Shown here in pieces: positions 52,924 through 62,375 of a stretch of 64,000 bases of DNA. Source of the DNA: Achromobacter deleyi (GTDB lineage Bacteria > Pseudomonadota > Gammaproteobacteria > Burkholderiales > Burkholderiaceae_B); assembly GCF_902859705.1 (NCBI RefSeq), contig NZ_CADIJO010000005.1:186001-250000 (forward strand). The letters run 5' to 3'. Numbering within the stretch: the stretch's first letter is position 1; each line of letters begins with the position of its first letter. The position numbers were made by a program, and so were the translations under genes. The notes under the pieces are model-generated. The model saw only the letters and a list, made by a program, of their open reading frames with translations. It was not told the origin of the DNA and searched no databases.

Positions 52924-54110
52924 GAGATCACCACCTGAATCGAGCTGCGTTGCGTGCGAGCGATCTGGTTCGGAGCGATCACCATCGTGTCCGCCGACCA
53001 GGTGCCGGAGCCGACGACCGACAACTCAACCTTCTTGACGAAGATCGAAGGCTCCTGCTGGTTAATCGCGCTGGCTATCTCGAAGGTGGAAACGTCACTG
53101 CCAACCACGAAGCTGACGTCACCGTCGGTCTCGCCGTTCACGTAATTCATGACCAAGTCCGGAATCAGCTGCTGCACATCGAGAGTGCTCGAACGCACGG
53201 TCACCCTGATCAGCAGTGTCACCTCTTGCGGCCGATCGAACTTGACCTCATACAGGCGACCGTTGATCGGATCAGGAACTTGCACCACGACCGCCCCGTT
53301 GTAGCCGCCACCCACCGTCTTCGTTTCGAAAAGAGCCCGTGCGACCTCCATATCCGTGCCGCCCTCGACGCAGGCCCAGATGCTGTGCTTGCGCATTGTG
53401 ATGCCGTCGACCACTCGATTGACGTCTTCGAAGTTTTCCAGGTAATAGCAGGACCGGACAGCCTCGATGTCATAAAGCCGCGAGACGATCGCCTCGTTGA
53501 TCGACGTCGTCTGTAGCGCCAGCGTCTGCGCGCGCCGACGCCGAAGCAAGACGTCATTCTCTTCGCGCTGCCCCGGTATCGCCGCAGCCGGATTCGTGAT
53601 GGTCTCCCATCCAAGGACGCTCGATGCAACGGTGTTCAGGCCGCCCGCAGGGACGATGATCTCGCCATCCTGCAGCGCGCGAAGGTTGCCGGCAGCGGAG
53701 CCGGTCGCATCGAGCACCACCGTGTTCACCAGCTCGAACTGCTCGCCCTGCTCGGCCTCGGCAATCGAGCCGGCAGGAACGTTCGTGCCAGGCACACCAC
53801 CGAGGACAGCGCCCACGATCAGAGACCGCACACTGCTCCGCCGGCGCCCGCCCGTCAGGGCCATCAGCGAGTCCAAGAACACCCCACCGGACAAGGCCGG
53901 ATTGATCTGGTTGGCCAGCTCAGCATTATTGCGCGCGATCGCGTCGCGCTCTTCGGTGATCCGAGTGATCAGCAGGCCTTGAGGCGTCGCCGGATCGGTG
54001 GGCATGTCGTCGCCGAACACCGCGCGGAACTCTGCCTCCACCTGTGCGCGCGTGGTGGCGGTGTCCGGGACGATGACGCCTCGGTTGACGATGAAACTGT
54101 AATCAGCCAT
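52920..54110 (-). CDS. Baseplate J-like protein
   Basis: 396 residues. It shows the baseplate-J pattern: VEAEFRAVFGDD, TPQGLLITRITEERDAIA, then IVPAGGLNTVASSVLGWETI. It forms the wedge ring that contracts at infection. It overlaps the gp25-like gene by 8 bp. Confidence 0.92.
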   Translation of the reverse strand: MADYSFIVNRGVIVPDTATTRAQVEAEFRAVFGDDMPTDPATPQGLLITRITEERDAIARNNAELANQINPALSGGVFLDSLMALTGGRRRSSVRSLIVGAVLGGVPGTNVPAGSIAEAEQGEQFELVNTVVLDATGSAAGNLRALQDGEIIVPAGGLNTVASSVLGWETITNPAAAIPGQREENDVLLRRRRAQTLALQTTSINEAIVSRLYDIEAVRSCYYLENFEDVNRVVDGITMRKHSIWACVEGGTDMEVARALFETKTVGGGYNGAVVVQVPDPINGRLYEVKFDRPQEVTLLIRVTVRSSTLDVQQLIPDLVMNYVNGETDGDVSFVVGSDVSTFEIASAINQQEPSIFVKKVELSVVGSGTWSADTMVIAPNQIARTQRSSIQVVIS

Positions 54111-54447
54111 TGATTGCCACCGTGCCGTATGTGGTTTGCAGCGCCGCCGTGTACTTCAGCGCTTCGCCCTCTGCCTGCGTGTCCAGACTCAAAATTCCAG
54201 TGACGTCCGGTGTCTCCAGCAGCCGGCGGCGCAACGCCGCTTCGAACTGCGCCAGGTTCGGTTGCTTGCTGAACGCCTCCCGCAGAAACGGGATGCCCTC
54301 GTCGAAGGCATGGATCATCTCGGCGCGGGCCGTTGCCGCGAAGTGTTTGGCCTCCTGCGCCACCGCCTGCACGTCCTGCTCCATCGCCAGGTTGCCGTTG
54401 GGCAACGTCACGAAGTCGTTGTTCTCGTCGGTCTTGAATGTGATCAA
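54103..54447 (-). CDS. gp25-like baseplate wedge protein
   Basis: 114 residues with EQDVQAVAQEAKHFAATARAE and the segment ALRRRLLETPDVTGIL, a layout of small gp25/W-type baseplate proteins. It lies between the spike and baseplate J genes, as expected. Confidence 0.82.
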   Translation of the reverse strand: MITFKTDENNDFVTLPNGNLAMEQDVQAVAQEAKHFAATARAEMIHAFDEGIPFLREAFSKQPNLAQFEAALRRRLLETPDVTGILSLDTQAEGEALKYTAALQTTYGTVAING

Positions 54448-55151
54448 TTCGGACCTCCCGTGTTTGCGCCGCCCACCTGAACCCCGCTATGGGTGTGCGT
54501 GTCGCCGATGTTCTTGCCGTTGTGGGTCAGGGTGCCGCCAGACATCGCCACGTTGCCGCCGCTGGTGGCCACATTGCCCTTGAACTCGATGTTTCCGATC
54601 CATTCCGTTTCCGGGATCTCGATCTTTCCCCTTGGCGCCTTGATCCGCACCTCACCGGCGTGCAGGGAGATGCACACAACCCCATCCATCGACTGGAGAA
54701 CCAGCGCATCGGCGTTCTCGCCTTCGATCGCCCAGTCCTTGATCGTGTCAGGAAAGAACATCGCGTCAGAGAACGAATGCAGCCGTTCGGTATTGGGCCA
54801 GTCCTCGCGGCCGCCGCGCTGGAACATCAACGACACATCCCGGTCGTTTGCCTTGAGCCAGCCGAAGTCGCCAGGCTTGATCGGAAACCGCATGAAGAAG
54901 CCGCCACCGCCGAACCGGAAAATGGGGATGTTCGGAATGGCGCCGCGCGAGATCTTCCTGCCCTCGGTCGTACCCACCATGATCAACGGCTTGATCACGG
55001 CTCGGTTCGAAGCGTCGTCATAGGAGACCACCTGCGCCGGCAGCATGTCGTCCAGGTTCTCGCGAATAAACGACCGGATCCACGACTTCAGAACGCCAGA
55101 CAGGCTACCGTCGTCGGCGCCGTCGATGTTGGGGGCTACAGTCGGCTGCAT
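54444..55151 (-). CDS. Baseplate spike protein (gpV/gp138-type)
   Basis: 235 residues from the ATG at 55151. An N-terminal OB-fold-like domain precedes a beta-rich C-terminal stalk, ending in a His-rich tip (GDTHTHSGVQVGG) typical of metal-binding membrane-piercing spikes. It overlaps the hub gene by 16 bp. Confidence 0.87.
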   Translation of the reverse strand: MQPTVAPNIDGADDGSLSGVLKSWIRSFIRENLDDMLPAQVVSYDDASNRAVIKPLIMVGTTEGRKISRGAIPNIPIFRFGGGGFFMRFPIKPGDFGWLKANDRDVSLMFQRGGREDWPNTERLHSFSDAMFFPDTIKDWAIEGENADALVLQSMDGVVCISLHAGEVRIKAPRGKIEIPETEWIGNIEFKGNVATSGGNVAMSGGTLTHNGKNIGDTHTHSGVQVGGANTGGPN

Positions 55152-55960
55152 GTCGCTTGATAGAAAAAGGGGTCTTCGTGGCTGGCCACGTCGAATTTCA
55201 GCTGGTCGATCTTGTAGTCGCCGTTCAGCGACCGGTTGAACTTGCTTTCCAAACGCAGGGTGCCGCCCAGAACCGACTCCCCGTCGATCAGGTAGGTCAC
55301 CTCCACGCCTTTCTCCGTTGCCTTCGGTATGCCGACCATGCCGCTGTTCATGTTCAGGATCTTGACGCGGCCGCGCACGGCCTTGTCGAAGTCCTGGATG
55401 ATCAATCTGGTGTCGTCCACGAACGCACGCACCCCGCCGGCCTCGGCCAGGCGGTTCACTTGGCCCAGTGCCCCGCCCGTGTAGGTGTAGTTGGCGACGA
55501 GTTTGTCCAGCGCCTGGAAATCCAGAGTGACGCCGATATCCGATGCCACCGCGGCGGCAATTGCCGACAGCTTGGAAGTCGCCTGGGCGCTCTTGGATAC
55601 CACGACGCTGTTCGAAGCGTTTCCCGTCTTCGACTTCAGGACGATGTCCACATCGGGCGGGCTGCTGGGCTCCGCGCTGATGATGTCGCCCGTATACACC
55701 TTGAATAGGCCGGTCGACACGCGCCCGACCTCGACCACCAGCCGCTTGGGCGTCCGGTTCTTGTTGAACGGACTGGTCTCGGTGAGCACGAAGTCGCGTG
55801 TCTCGCGTCGAAGGTTGGAGATCGTGACACTGCACTCGTTCTGGGTGGCGTTGGCGTACTTCGTGCCGCTCGCCTTGATCTGCATTCCGTCCGCGGCGCT
55901 GTAGTAGTTCATCCGGCCCGAAACCTCGATTCCGACCCGGATGGCGCGTAGATCAATCAT
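55136..55960 (-). CDS. Baseplate hub protein (gp27/gp44-like)
   Basis: 274 residues from the ATG at 55960. The order of genes (plug, hub, spike) and the mixed beta domains (VEVGRVSTGLFKVYTGDI) fit the hub family that seats the spike. No catalytic motif is present. Confidence 0.8.
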   Translation of the reverse strand: MIDLRAIRVGIEVSGRMNYYSAADGMQIKASGTKYANATQNECSVTISNLRRETRDFVLTETSPFNKNRTPKRLVVEVGRVSTGLFKVYTGDIISAEPSSPPDVDIVLKSKTGNASNSVVVSKSAQATSKLSAIAAAVASDIGVTLDFQALDKLVANYTYTGGALGQVNRLAEAGGVRAFVDDTRLIIQDFDKAVRGRVKILNMNSGMVGIPKATEKGVEVTYLIDGESVLGGTLRLESKFNRSLNGDYKIDQLKFDVASHEDPFFYQATCSRL

Positions 55961-56261
55961 TGATACCAACCTCCGAAGGCTCCAGGTACACCAGCGACTG
56001 AGAACGGCCGAATTCCTCCCACCATGGCAGATCACCATCCCGGGTCAGGATGGCGAAATTGCCCTGGTGGCTCAAGTAGCGGTACGGCAGGATGGGAAAC
56101 TCTGCCACGATGCGCTGCCCGACCACCAGGTCGACGCCATCGCGCTTCACATCGGCCAGCATCATGCCGCGCGCCACCTTGATGGACAGATCCCACACAA
56201 CGCCGTCGATGGTGGCCGAGAACGACTGATTCGGGACCGCCAGGAGCGATATATCTCTCAC
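55953..56261 (-). CDS. Baseplate plug-like protein
   Basis: 102 residues resembling the small plug proteins of Pam3/E217-type baseplates (ATIDGVVWDLSIKVARG). It sits between the Dit-like and hub genes and overlaps both by a few bases. Confidence 0.75.
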   Translation of the reverse strand: MRDISLLAVPNQSFSATIDGVVWDLSIKVARGMMLADVKRDGVDLVVGQRIVAEFPILPYRYLSHQGNFAILTRDGDLPWWEEFGRSQSLVYLEPSEVGIND

Positions 56262-56797
56262 TTGAATACCCCGCTCACGCCGCTCAGTACGCTACCGCCG
56301 CGTTTGGATTCCTGTGTGGTTTGCTGGCCCCTCTTGACCGTACTGGATTGGCTCTTGTTCTGGACCTTCTCCGGCGGCAGCGTCCCGAACTCTGGCTTGA
56401 CCTCAATCCACTCCTGCAATCGGATCGGCACGTTGACCGCAGTTCCGAGTTCCGGCGTCTCATCGTGAGGAACGTCAACGATGAGCATCTTCGGGTAGCT
56501 GCGCACCTTCGTCTGGACCGTCACCAGCTTGTTTTGCTCGAAGGCCTGCCTGATTGCCTCGAACTGATTCCGAGTGTCCTCGGCCAGCACGAAGTCGATC
56601 TGGATCTCGTTCAGCTCTCGAACCACATGGTCCGATCGCTCCGTTCCGTCCTCGACCGCGAACTTCGTCGCCCGCTTCGCTTCCCTGACCGCGACACGCA
56701 TCGGCTGGGCGGACGCAAACAGCACCTGTAGGCTGTCAGCGTCGAGGATTGCCACACGCTGCTGCGTCGAGGTGGAAAGGCTGTCTGATAGCTGCAT
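56258..56797 (-). CDS. Dit-like distal tail protein
   Basis: 179 residues; the N-terminal ~125 residues form a compact domain (VPIRLQEWIEV at its end) and the last ~45 are Ser/Gln/Lys-rich and probably flexible. Position after the tape measure gene fits a Dit/LysM-type tail hub adaptor. Confidence 0.72.
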   Translation of the reverse strand: MQLSDSLSTSTQQRVAILDADSLQVLFASAQPMRVAVREAKRATKFAVEDGTERSDHVVRELNEIQIDFVLAEDTRNQFEAIRQAFEQNKLVTVQTKVRSYPKMLIVDVPHDETPELGTAVNVPIRLQEWIEVKPEFGTLPPEKVQNKSQSSTVKRGQQTTQESKRGGSVLSGVSGVFK

Positions 56798-58413
56798 TAC
56801 CGTTTCACTCCACTGGCGGAATCAGCCTGCAGGTTCTTGAGCTCGTCCTTCAAACCGCCGCCGATCGACTGGCTGATGCCCTGGGCGTCGGTTGCCTGGG
56901 TCTGTACGGCGACCTGACCGATCTGGACGTTCGTCTCGGTGTGCGTGTTGCTGGCATTCGAGATCGCGTTCGACGTGATCGAATTCATGGGGTTCGCCGA
57001 CGCTTGGTCAAGCTGCGCCTGCGCCGCTTGCATGTTCTCGGCGGCCTTCGCTTCAGCGTCGGCAATCCCCTTGTTAACGTTGGACGTCGTCACCTGGATA
57101 TCGTCGCCGCCACCGAAACCCAGCCACTTGCCGATCTTCTTGATGACCGACGAAACGCTGTCGAAGACGCTGCCGATGTAGTCCCAGGCACTTTTCACTA
57201 CCCGGACAATTGCCCCGAAAATGCTGCTAATGCCGGCCCCCATCGCTGAAAATGCCCCGAGCGCCTTCGAGGGGAAGCCCTTGATGGCCTCCCACGACAC
57301 GGCCAGTGCATCAACGATCCACTGAAAGGCATCCTTTACCGCCTGGGCCATCGCCTTCACCGTTTCGCCGACGATCGGGTATTTCTCCGAGATCTGGCCG
57401 ATCAGGGAATCATTCCCGTCCAGGAAGTTCATCACGTCGTCGTACAGCAGTGCGAACAGCGCCACCACCGCGGCGATGGGCGCGGCCACCGCCAGGAAAG
57501 GGGCGATCAGCGCCCACACCGCGCCAGCGGCGGCGACAACCGCCGGCAGGAATGTCACTGTCAGCACGCCTGCCAAAGCGATAAAAAAGCCCTGGACGAA
57601 CGTCTCATGTCGGCGGAACCAACGGACCAACCCATCGAACTTCTCGATCACCCACGTGATTGCCGGCAACAGCCAATCGGATATGCCATCTCGCACTGCG
57701 CCCGTCGATTGCCGCAGCTTGGCCATGGCCACCGTGTAGTCGCGCGCGCGCTCGACCGACTCCTTTGTCACGACGCCCTGCTCTTTCTGGGCCCGCATCA
57801 ACGAGGAAAGCTCCTGCTTTCCCTTGAAAAGGAGATCAATCGTCTTGCGGTCGGTGATGCCCACGCCCGCCAGCATCCCCTCAGCCTTGCGGCGGTCCTT
57901 CCCTTGGATGGCGTCGGCCAGGTCTCCCATCAGTTCCATGGTTCCCTTGATCTGGCCGTCAGCACCCTTCAGCGAGACTTTCAGATCTGCAAACGCTTTG
58001 GCCTGCGAGCTGTTTACATCCTGCATCGCGTCATAAGCTGACCGCCCCAACCCTTCCAGCGAGCTACGCGCACCCTCGGCGTCGCCCGCCAGAAGCTCGA
58101 CTGACTTGCCGAAAGCGTCCACGTCGTCTACGGCGGCGCCCGACACCTCGCTGACTGTGCGGATCTGCTCGATAAACTGAGCGCGCTCCACCGCGGCACC
58201 AAGCGCCCGCGACGCCGCAACCGCTGCCAGAATGGCCCCGCCGATGCGAGTGAAGGCGCCCTTGATGTTCTCTTCCATCAATTGCGCCCGACCTTCGGCC
58301 GAGGTCAACGTCTTGCCGAACTCGTCCACCTTCTTCTCGGACTGGTCAATCTCTTTGTCCAGCTTCGAGTTGTCAGCGCCGATGATGTACGTCAGGGCAT
58401 CCAGCAAGGCCAT
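56797..58413 (-). CDS. Tail tape measure protein
   Basis: 538 residues, largely helical. An N-terminal coiled-coil (DNSKLDKEIDQSEKKVDEF), a central hydrophobic block (~270-340) and a Gln/Ala-rich C-terminus are visible. The gene lies directly after the tail assembly chaperone. The short length predicts a short contractile tail, since tape-measure length scales with tail length. Confidence 0.87.
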   Translation of the reverse strand: MALLDALTYIIGADNSKLDKEIDQSEKKVDEFGKTLTSAEGRAQLMEENIKGAFTRIGGAILAAVAASRALGAAVERAQFIEQIRTVSEVSGAAVDDVDAFGKSVELLAGDAEGARSSLEGLGRSAYDAMQDVNSSQAKAFADLKVSLKGADGQIKGTMELMGDLADAIQGKDRRKAEGMLAGVGITDRKTIDLLFKGKQELSSLMRAQKEQGVVTKESVERARDYTVAMAKLRQSTGAVRDGISDWLLPAITWVIEKFDGLVRWFRRHETFVQGFFIALAGVLTVTFLPAVVAAAGAVWALIAPFLAVAAPIAAVVALFALLYDDVMNFLDGNDSLIGQISEKYPIVGETVKAMAQAVKDAFQWIVDALAVSWEAIKGFPSKALGAFSAMGAGISSIFGAIVRVVKSAWDYIGSVFDSVSSVIKKIGKWLGFGGGDDIQVTTSNVNKGIADAEAKAAENMQAAQAQLDQASANPMNSITSNAISNASNTHTETNVQIGQVAVQTQATDAQGISQSIGGGLKDELKNLQADSASGVKR

Positions 58414-58414
58414 G

Positions 58415-58560
58415 TCATTTCCTCTTCTCCGCTTCCATCGCGCGGATCTCGTTGACCTTGTTGGTCGTGGCGATTTCCCAGAGGTCCATCGCCTCCTCCA
58501 GGTCTATTTCGGTTTTGAGCTCGACGAGTCGGGCGAGCCCGGAGCTGACAATTGCTCCAA
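58415..58560 (-). CDS. Tail assembly chaperone -1 frame extension
   Basis: In the -1 frame relative to the short form, the sequence from the slippery site encodes IGAIVSSGLARLVELK, then TEIDLEEAMDLWEIATT and a charged end (NEIRAMEAEKRK), stopping at 58415-58417, 1 bp before the tape measure start. It has no start codon of its own and looks like the acidic/helical extension domain of known G-T type chaperones. The fused product would be about 180 residues long. Confidence 0.75.
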
Positions 58561-58959
58561 TAAAGGGGTCAGCATTGGCGTAATCGAGAGGAGAAACTTT
58601 TCCAGCAGGCAGTCGAGGAAACCGCGCTGCCCGCCGAGTCCGAAAAAACCCGTGTTCTCTTCGATCATCTCGATCTCGAGCCGCATCAGCTGAATGCCGT
58701 CGTCGACGTGGTTGTCGATGAGGGCGGCTGTGGTCAAGCGCTGTTCACGTCCGTCCAAGTCCACGGCCACATAGCTCATGAGCTTCTTCATGACCTCTTC
58801 CGAGGTCTGGTAGTCGCCCAGCTTGGGAATGTTCGACAGCGGGTACTTGGCGATCACCTCCCGCGCCGCCGTGGCGGGCAGCCGGGAGATCGTGAAGGCC
58901 TTCTCCACGCCATCGCGGTTCTTCACCATGACGACGCGGGGTTTGATCAGGTCAGCCAT
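58504..58959 (-). CDS. Tail assembly chaperone, short (frame 0) form
   Basis: 151 residues ending in a Ser/Pro/Lys tail. It lies between the tail tube and tape measure genes, where contractile- and long-tailed phages encode chaperones made in two forms by frameshifting. A -1 extension and slippery site are listed separately. The chaperones coat the tape measure before tube assembly. Confidence 0.85.
   Translation of the reverse strand: MADLIKPRVVMVKNRDGVEKAFTISRLPATAAREVIAKYPLSNIPKLGDYQTSEEVMKKLMSYVAVDLDGREQRLTTAALIDNHVDDGIQLMRLEIEMIEENTGFFGLGGQRGFLDCLLEKFLLSITPMLTPLLEQLSAPGSPDSSSSKPK
58561..58567 (-). promoter_or_regulatory. Programmed -1 ribosomal frameshift site (C CCT TTA)
   Basis: The minus-strand heptamer CCCTTTA is in the X XXY YYZ register of the chaperone frame (acC CCT TTA). 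Slippage to CCC TTT leads directly into the long -1 frame. Small hairpins follow (GGAGC...GCTCC and CGGG...CCCG). A GGAAAAG further upstream is a weaker alternative. Confidence 0.7.
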
Positions 58960-58968
58960 GTCGGCCTC

Positions 58969-59418
58969 TTATGCGCGGGTGCGGGAGAGGTTCTGGAATG
59001 CGAAGGTGTAGGTCTTCGACTTGATGCGGCCGGCAGACGCCGGCGAGTTGCCGGGCATGCCGTTGGTCATCTTGCCTTCGCTCAGCTTCAGGCTGGAGCC
59101 ATCGGGATAGGTCCCCACCAGCGTGATCTCGTCGCGCGCGTGGCGCTTGTTCTTCGCGGCGCGATTCGCTTCGAAGATGACCGCCAGATTGTTGTCTGCG
59201 TCGCTGCCCGGGATCACGCTGATGGTGATGGTGATGGGCGTCGGCGCGCTGAACACCACCAGATCGCCGTTGACGTTCATCGCCGGCGTGGCAATGTCGA
59301 TGGCCGGAATATCGAACGGGTCCGCGTCGTCCGCGAACTCGGTGATCGTGAAGCCGGCGGGGAACGACTCGCTGGCCACGCAGCGCAGGGCGACGCCGAT
59401 AGCGGAAGTATCGTACAT
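58969..59418 (-). CDS. Tail tube protein
   Basis: 149 residues, beta-rich (VVFSAPTPITITISVIPGS), of the small DUF3277-type tube proteins that polymerise inside the sheath. It lies between sheath and chaperone genes, as expected. Confidence 0.85.
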   Translation of the reverse strand: MYDTSAIGVALRCVASESFPAGFTITEFADDADPFDIPAIDIATPAMNVNGDLVVFSAPTPITITISVIPGSDADNNLAVIFEANRAAKNKRHARDEITLVGTYPDGSSLKLSEGKMTNGMPGNSPASAGRIKSKTYTFAFQNLSRTRA

Positions 59419-59439
59419 GTCAGATCCTCAAATGGAAGC

Positions 59440-59457
59440 GGGCGGCCTGAGCCGCCC
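59440..59457. terminator. Hairpin between the sheath and tube genes
   Basis: GGGCGGC and its complement with a CTGA loop. There is no U-run, so it probably attenuates or stabilises the mRNA between two highly expressed structural genes. Confidence 0.4.
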
Positions 59458-59476
59458 TGAAACGTTGTCTGGCCAG

Positions 59477-61000
59477 TTACACCAGGTTGTGCGAGCCGTC
59501 GACCTTGCGGATCATGTCGCCCTTCGAATAGACGAGGGTGTACTTGGCCGTGTATTCGGTCACGCCGGACTGGCCAGTGGCCTGTTCGATCTGCACGTCG
59601 TACCAGTAGCCGTTGTCCTGCACGTCGTGCCAGGCCAGCGGGTCATTGGTGAGTTGGCCAATGGCCACCTTCTGCAGCTCGGTCAGCGTCTTGCCGATCA
59701 GGATCGTGCCGTTCGTCAACGCCTTGTTCACGCCGCCCTGGATGATCGCCATGATCATGCCGCGGCCGTCGTTGTTGGCGGGGATCTTGTTGGTCGTCAG
59801 GAGCAGGCTCATCACCTGGGCCGTCATGTACGCTTTCAGCCATTGCTCATTGGCGTGGACCGACATGTCCAGCGGCGCCGTGACGCCGCCCATCAGGTAG
59901 CCGCGCTGGAAGAACGAGATCTTCTGCCCCGCGCTGGCCGTCTGGCCGTAGTAGTTCACCCGGCGCGCGTCGTAGAAGTCGGCCATCTGGTCGTCCGTCA
60001 CGTCAGACGTGAGCGTCACGCCCGATTGCCGGAACATGTAGTTGATGGTGGCGTTGGTCCGGTCGTAGTCCGTCGCCGCCATCACGGCCATCGGCAGGGC
60101 TTCCTTGTACTCGCCGACCGTGCCGTTCAAGACCAGGCCATTGGACGCGGTGCCGATCATGGCTGCGTTCCAGGCGTCGGCGGTCACCGAGTCGACGGAC
60201 CAGTACATCTGATACTTGACGTTTTCGCCCGACACGTACTCGGCCAGGGGGATGGCGTCCGCCAGGTCGATGGCCGGACCGAAGGACGCCGAGCCGAACG
60301 AGTCGGTCACGTTCTCCGCCGCGCGGAACGCCTCGAGGGGCGTCATCGCCACCGAGCCGGGAGAGCTGATCGCCTGGGCGCCCTGCAGCCCCAGCATGAC
60401 GCCAACGTCGGAGCCGGCGGCCGGCGACACAACGATGGCGCCGGGCCCAGCAACGGCCGACTCGACCATGAAGGCACCCGCGAGCGCCGAATAGGAAACC
60501 GTCGCCGCCGTGCCCGACGCCGCCGTGGCCGCCGTCGCAATGGCCGCCGTCGCAATGGCCGTGGTCACCAGTTGAGCGATGTTCGTGAAGCTGGTGGCGG
60601 CGGACAGATCGATGCCGGTCAGCGCGTAGGCGAACTCCCCGACCTTGATGTTCATCGCGCCGGCGGTGACGGCCTGAAAGTCCGCCAGGCTAGCCGAGAT
60701 GCGGAACCCGTATAGGCGCCCCGGGCGCGCCGCATCGGGATAGGCCGCGAACTGCAGCTCGGGGGCCTGGGACGCCGGCGCGGGGCTGACGTAGGAGAAA
60801 TACTCGCGCGCGAACTCCGCCTCGGGCGAGTCCGAACCGAAGTAGTCATCCGCACCGCCAGGGCGGACGGAGACGATCTGCCCGACCGGGACGCGCGGAT
60901 CGGTGGTGAAGCGCCGGCCGGTGAGCTGTTGCTGCGCGACGGCATTGGCGCCGATCACCGCGCTGATGATCCGGACATAGCGAGTCATCTTGATGGACAT
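59477..61000 (-). CDS. Tail sheath protein (DUF3383-type)
   Basis: 507 residues. It has an N-terminal beta domain, an Ala-rich central insertion (TTAIATAAIATAATAASG) and the C-terminal sheath core (ANNDGRGMIMAIIQGGVNKAL). It is the contractile sheath, which establishes the myovirus morphology of this prophage. Confidence 0.92.
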   Translation of the reverse strand: MSIKMTRYVRIISAVIGANAVAQQQLTGRRFTTDPRVPVGQIVSVRPGGADDYFGSDSPEAEFAREYFSYVSPAPASQAPELQFAAYPDAARPGRLYGFRISASLADFQAVTAGAMNIKVGEFAYALTGIDLSAATSFTNIAQLVTTAIATAAIATAATAASGTAATVSYSALAGAFMVESAVAGPGAIVVSPAAGSDVGVMLGLQGAQAISSPGSVAMTPLEAFRAAENVTDSFGSASFGPAIDLADAIPLAEYVSGENVKYQMYWSVDSVTADAWNAAMIGTASNGLVLNGTVGEYKEALPMAVMAATDYDRTNATINYMFRQSGVTLTSDVTDDQMADFYDARRVNYYGQTASAGQKISFFQRGYLMGGVTAPLDMSVHANEQWLKAYMTAQVMSLLLTTNKIPANNDGRGMIMAIIQGGVNKALTNGTILIGKTLTELQKVAIGQLTNDPLAWHDVQDNGYWYDVQIEQATGQSGVTEYTAKYTLVYSKGDMIRKVDGSHNLV

Positions 61001-61009
61001 GTCATTTCC

Positions 61010-61537
61010 TCAAATGCGATGGATGCCCGACACAACCTGCTCGATGTGCGCCGTGGCCTGGGTGATACTGCGGTGGTGGGTGAAGATGACCGTGAAGTTC
61101 GGGTTGAATTCGAAGTTGTCGCGCTCGTTGACGAAGGACGGCATCACAATGTCGGTCGCGCGCTGGACGCCGATTCCTGCCGCCGTCATCGCCTGGGCGA
61201 AGCGCATGGACTGGACAACGCCGCGCAGGATGGCCAGCACGTCAGGCGCCAGAAGCTGCGCCGGGGCCGTCACGTCGTCTTCGACGAACGCCTGGAACTG
61301 ATACATCGACTCGTTGATCTGCGATTCCGTCGCAGTCAGCGCGTGGCCGTCGTCCTGGTACTTGCGCGACTGCCAGCCGCGCTTTCCCCGGTTGACCGGG
61401 AAGAAGTAGATGCCGTCGTCGACGCGGCCCTGCTTGGACGGCTGGAATGCAGCCATGACCGGCAGATCGACGCCCTGCTCGGCCAGCAAGGTCACCAGCG
61501 CGCCGCGGACGGTCGCCTCGAGCTGCTTCTGTTTCAT
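61010..61537 (-). CDS. Neck gateway/tail terminator protein (LIC_12616-like)
   Basis: 175 residues from the ATG at 61537. It contains FFPVNRGKRGWQSRKYQDDG and matches in size and position the gateway protein that joins neck and tail in E217-like phages. It overlaps the collar gene by ATGA. Confidence 0.75.
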   Translation of the reverse strand: MKQKQLEATVRGALVTLLAEQGVDLPVMAAFQPSKQGRVDDGIYFFPVNRGKRGWQSRKYQDDGHALTATESQINESMYQFQAFVEDDVTAPAQLLAPDVLAILRGVVQSMRFAQAMTAAGIGVQRATDIVMPSFVNERDNFEFNPNFTVIFTHHRSITQATAHIEQVVSGIHRI

Positions 61538-61902
61538 GCTGGCCCCACATCGACGCACAGGATGCCGCGCCACCCGTCCTGGGTGTACCAGTCGGCACCA
61601 CCCACGACGTCATGTCGCCGGCCCCCGTAGATCAGTTGGTCCGGCGCCGCGCCCCGCTGCACGTTCTCGATGGGATGCGACGTGTAGAGGTTGTGGTAGC
61701 GCTTGGCCGTGTCCAGGCCCAGGTCGCGGATCGTCGACTCGCCCACCGGCTGCCAGGAACCCTGGATGGGCTGGGGAGGCTCGTACTCGTTGACCCATTG
61801 CCCGCGCTCGTTCTGCGTGCGGGCCTTGAACTTGAGCCAGACCGGCGCCTGTTGCGCGATCACGCCGGCGGCGATGCCGAGCAGGTTGATTCCTGGAATC
61901 AC
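61534..61902 (-). CDS. Phage collar protein-like
   Basis: 122 residues with QQAPVWLKFKARTQNERGQWV and a Trp-rich C-terminus (GADWYTQDGWRGIL). Its place between the gp10-like and gateway genes fits a neck collar protein. Confidence 0.72.
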   Translation of the reverse strand: MIPGINLLGIAAGVIAQQAPVWLKFKARTQNERGQWVNEYEPPQPIQGSWQPVGESTIRDLGLDTAKRYHNLYTSHPIENVQRGAAPDQLIYGGRRHDVVGGADWYTQDGWRGILCVDVGPA

Positions 61903-62375
61903 GATTTATCCTCCACCACGTGCGTTACCGCCTGGATCATCTGGCCGGTGTCGACCAGGGGCTTTTTGGAGACCCCCGGCGTCTTCTTCCGCGACTGCCT
62001 GGCCTGCAACGTCGACTTCTTCAGGGGCGGGCTGGTAACCCGCGAAATGGTGCGTGCGATGTCGCCGGCCGAGCGCGCGCCCAGCGCCTCGAAGGCCTGG
62101 ACGACATCCACCTTGCCGTCGATCGCTCCGCGCACCGCCCCGGCGATCTGGCGACCCCACTCCGACTTCTTCTGCTCGGCGGTGGGCCGCATGAAGGGCC
62201 GCGCCGGGATGTTCCCCTGCGGATAGCCGAACTCCTGGATGGCGGCCACGTAGGCGATCGGCGTGCCGTCCGGGTACTTCGACTCTGGAAAGAACCCGAC
62301 CCGGATTTGCTTGGCACCTACGTTCTTGAGCGTGGCCTGGATCTTCTCCGTGCCACCCTTGCGGACCACCTTCAT
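61899..62375 (-). CDS. HK97 gp10-like tail/neck completion protein
   Basis: 158 residues from the ATG at 62375. The segment AAIQEFGYPQGNIPARPFMRP is typical of HK97-gp10/Mu gpG-type virion morphogenesis proteins. It has a basic C-terminal half. It overlaps both neighbours by ATGA. Confidence 0.8.
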   Translation of the reverse strand: MKVVRKGGTEKIQATLKNVGAKQIRVGFFPESKYPDGTPIAYVAAIQEFGYPQGNIPARPFMRPTAEQKKSEWGRQIAGAVRGAIDGKVDVVQAFEALGARSAGDIARTISRVTSPPLKKSTLQARQSRKKTPGVSKKPLVDTGQMIQAVTHVVEDKS

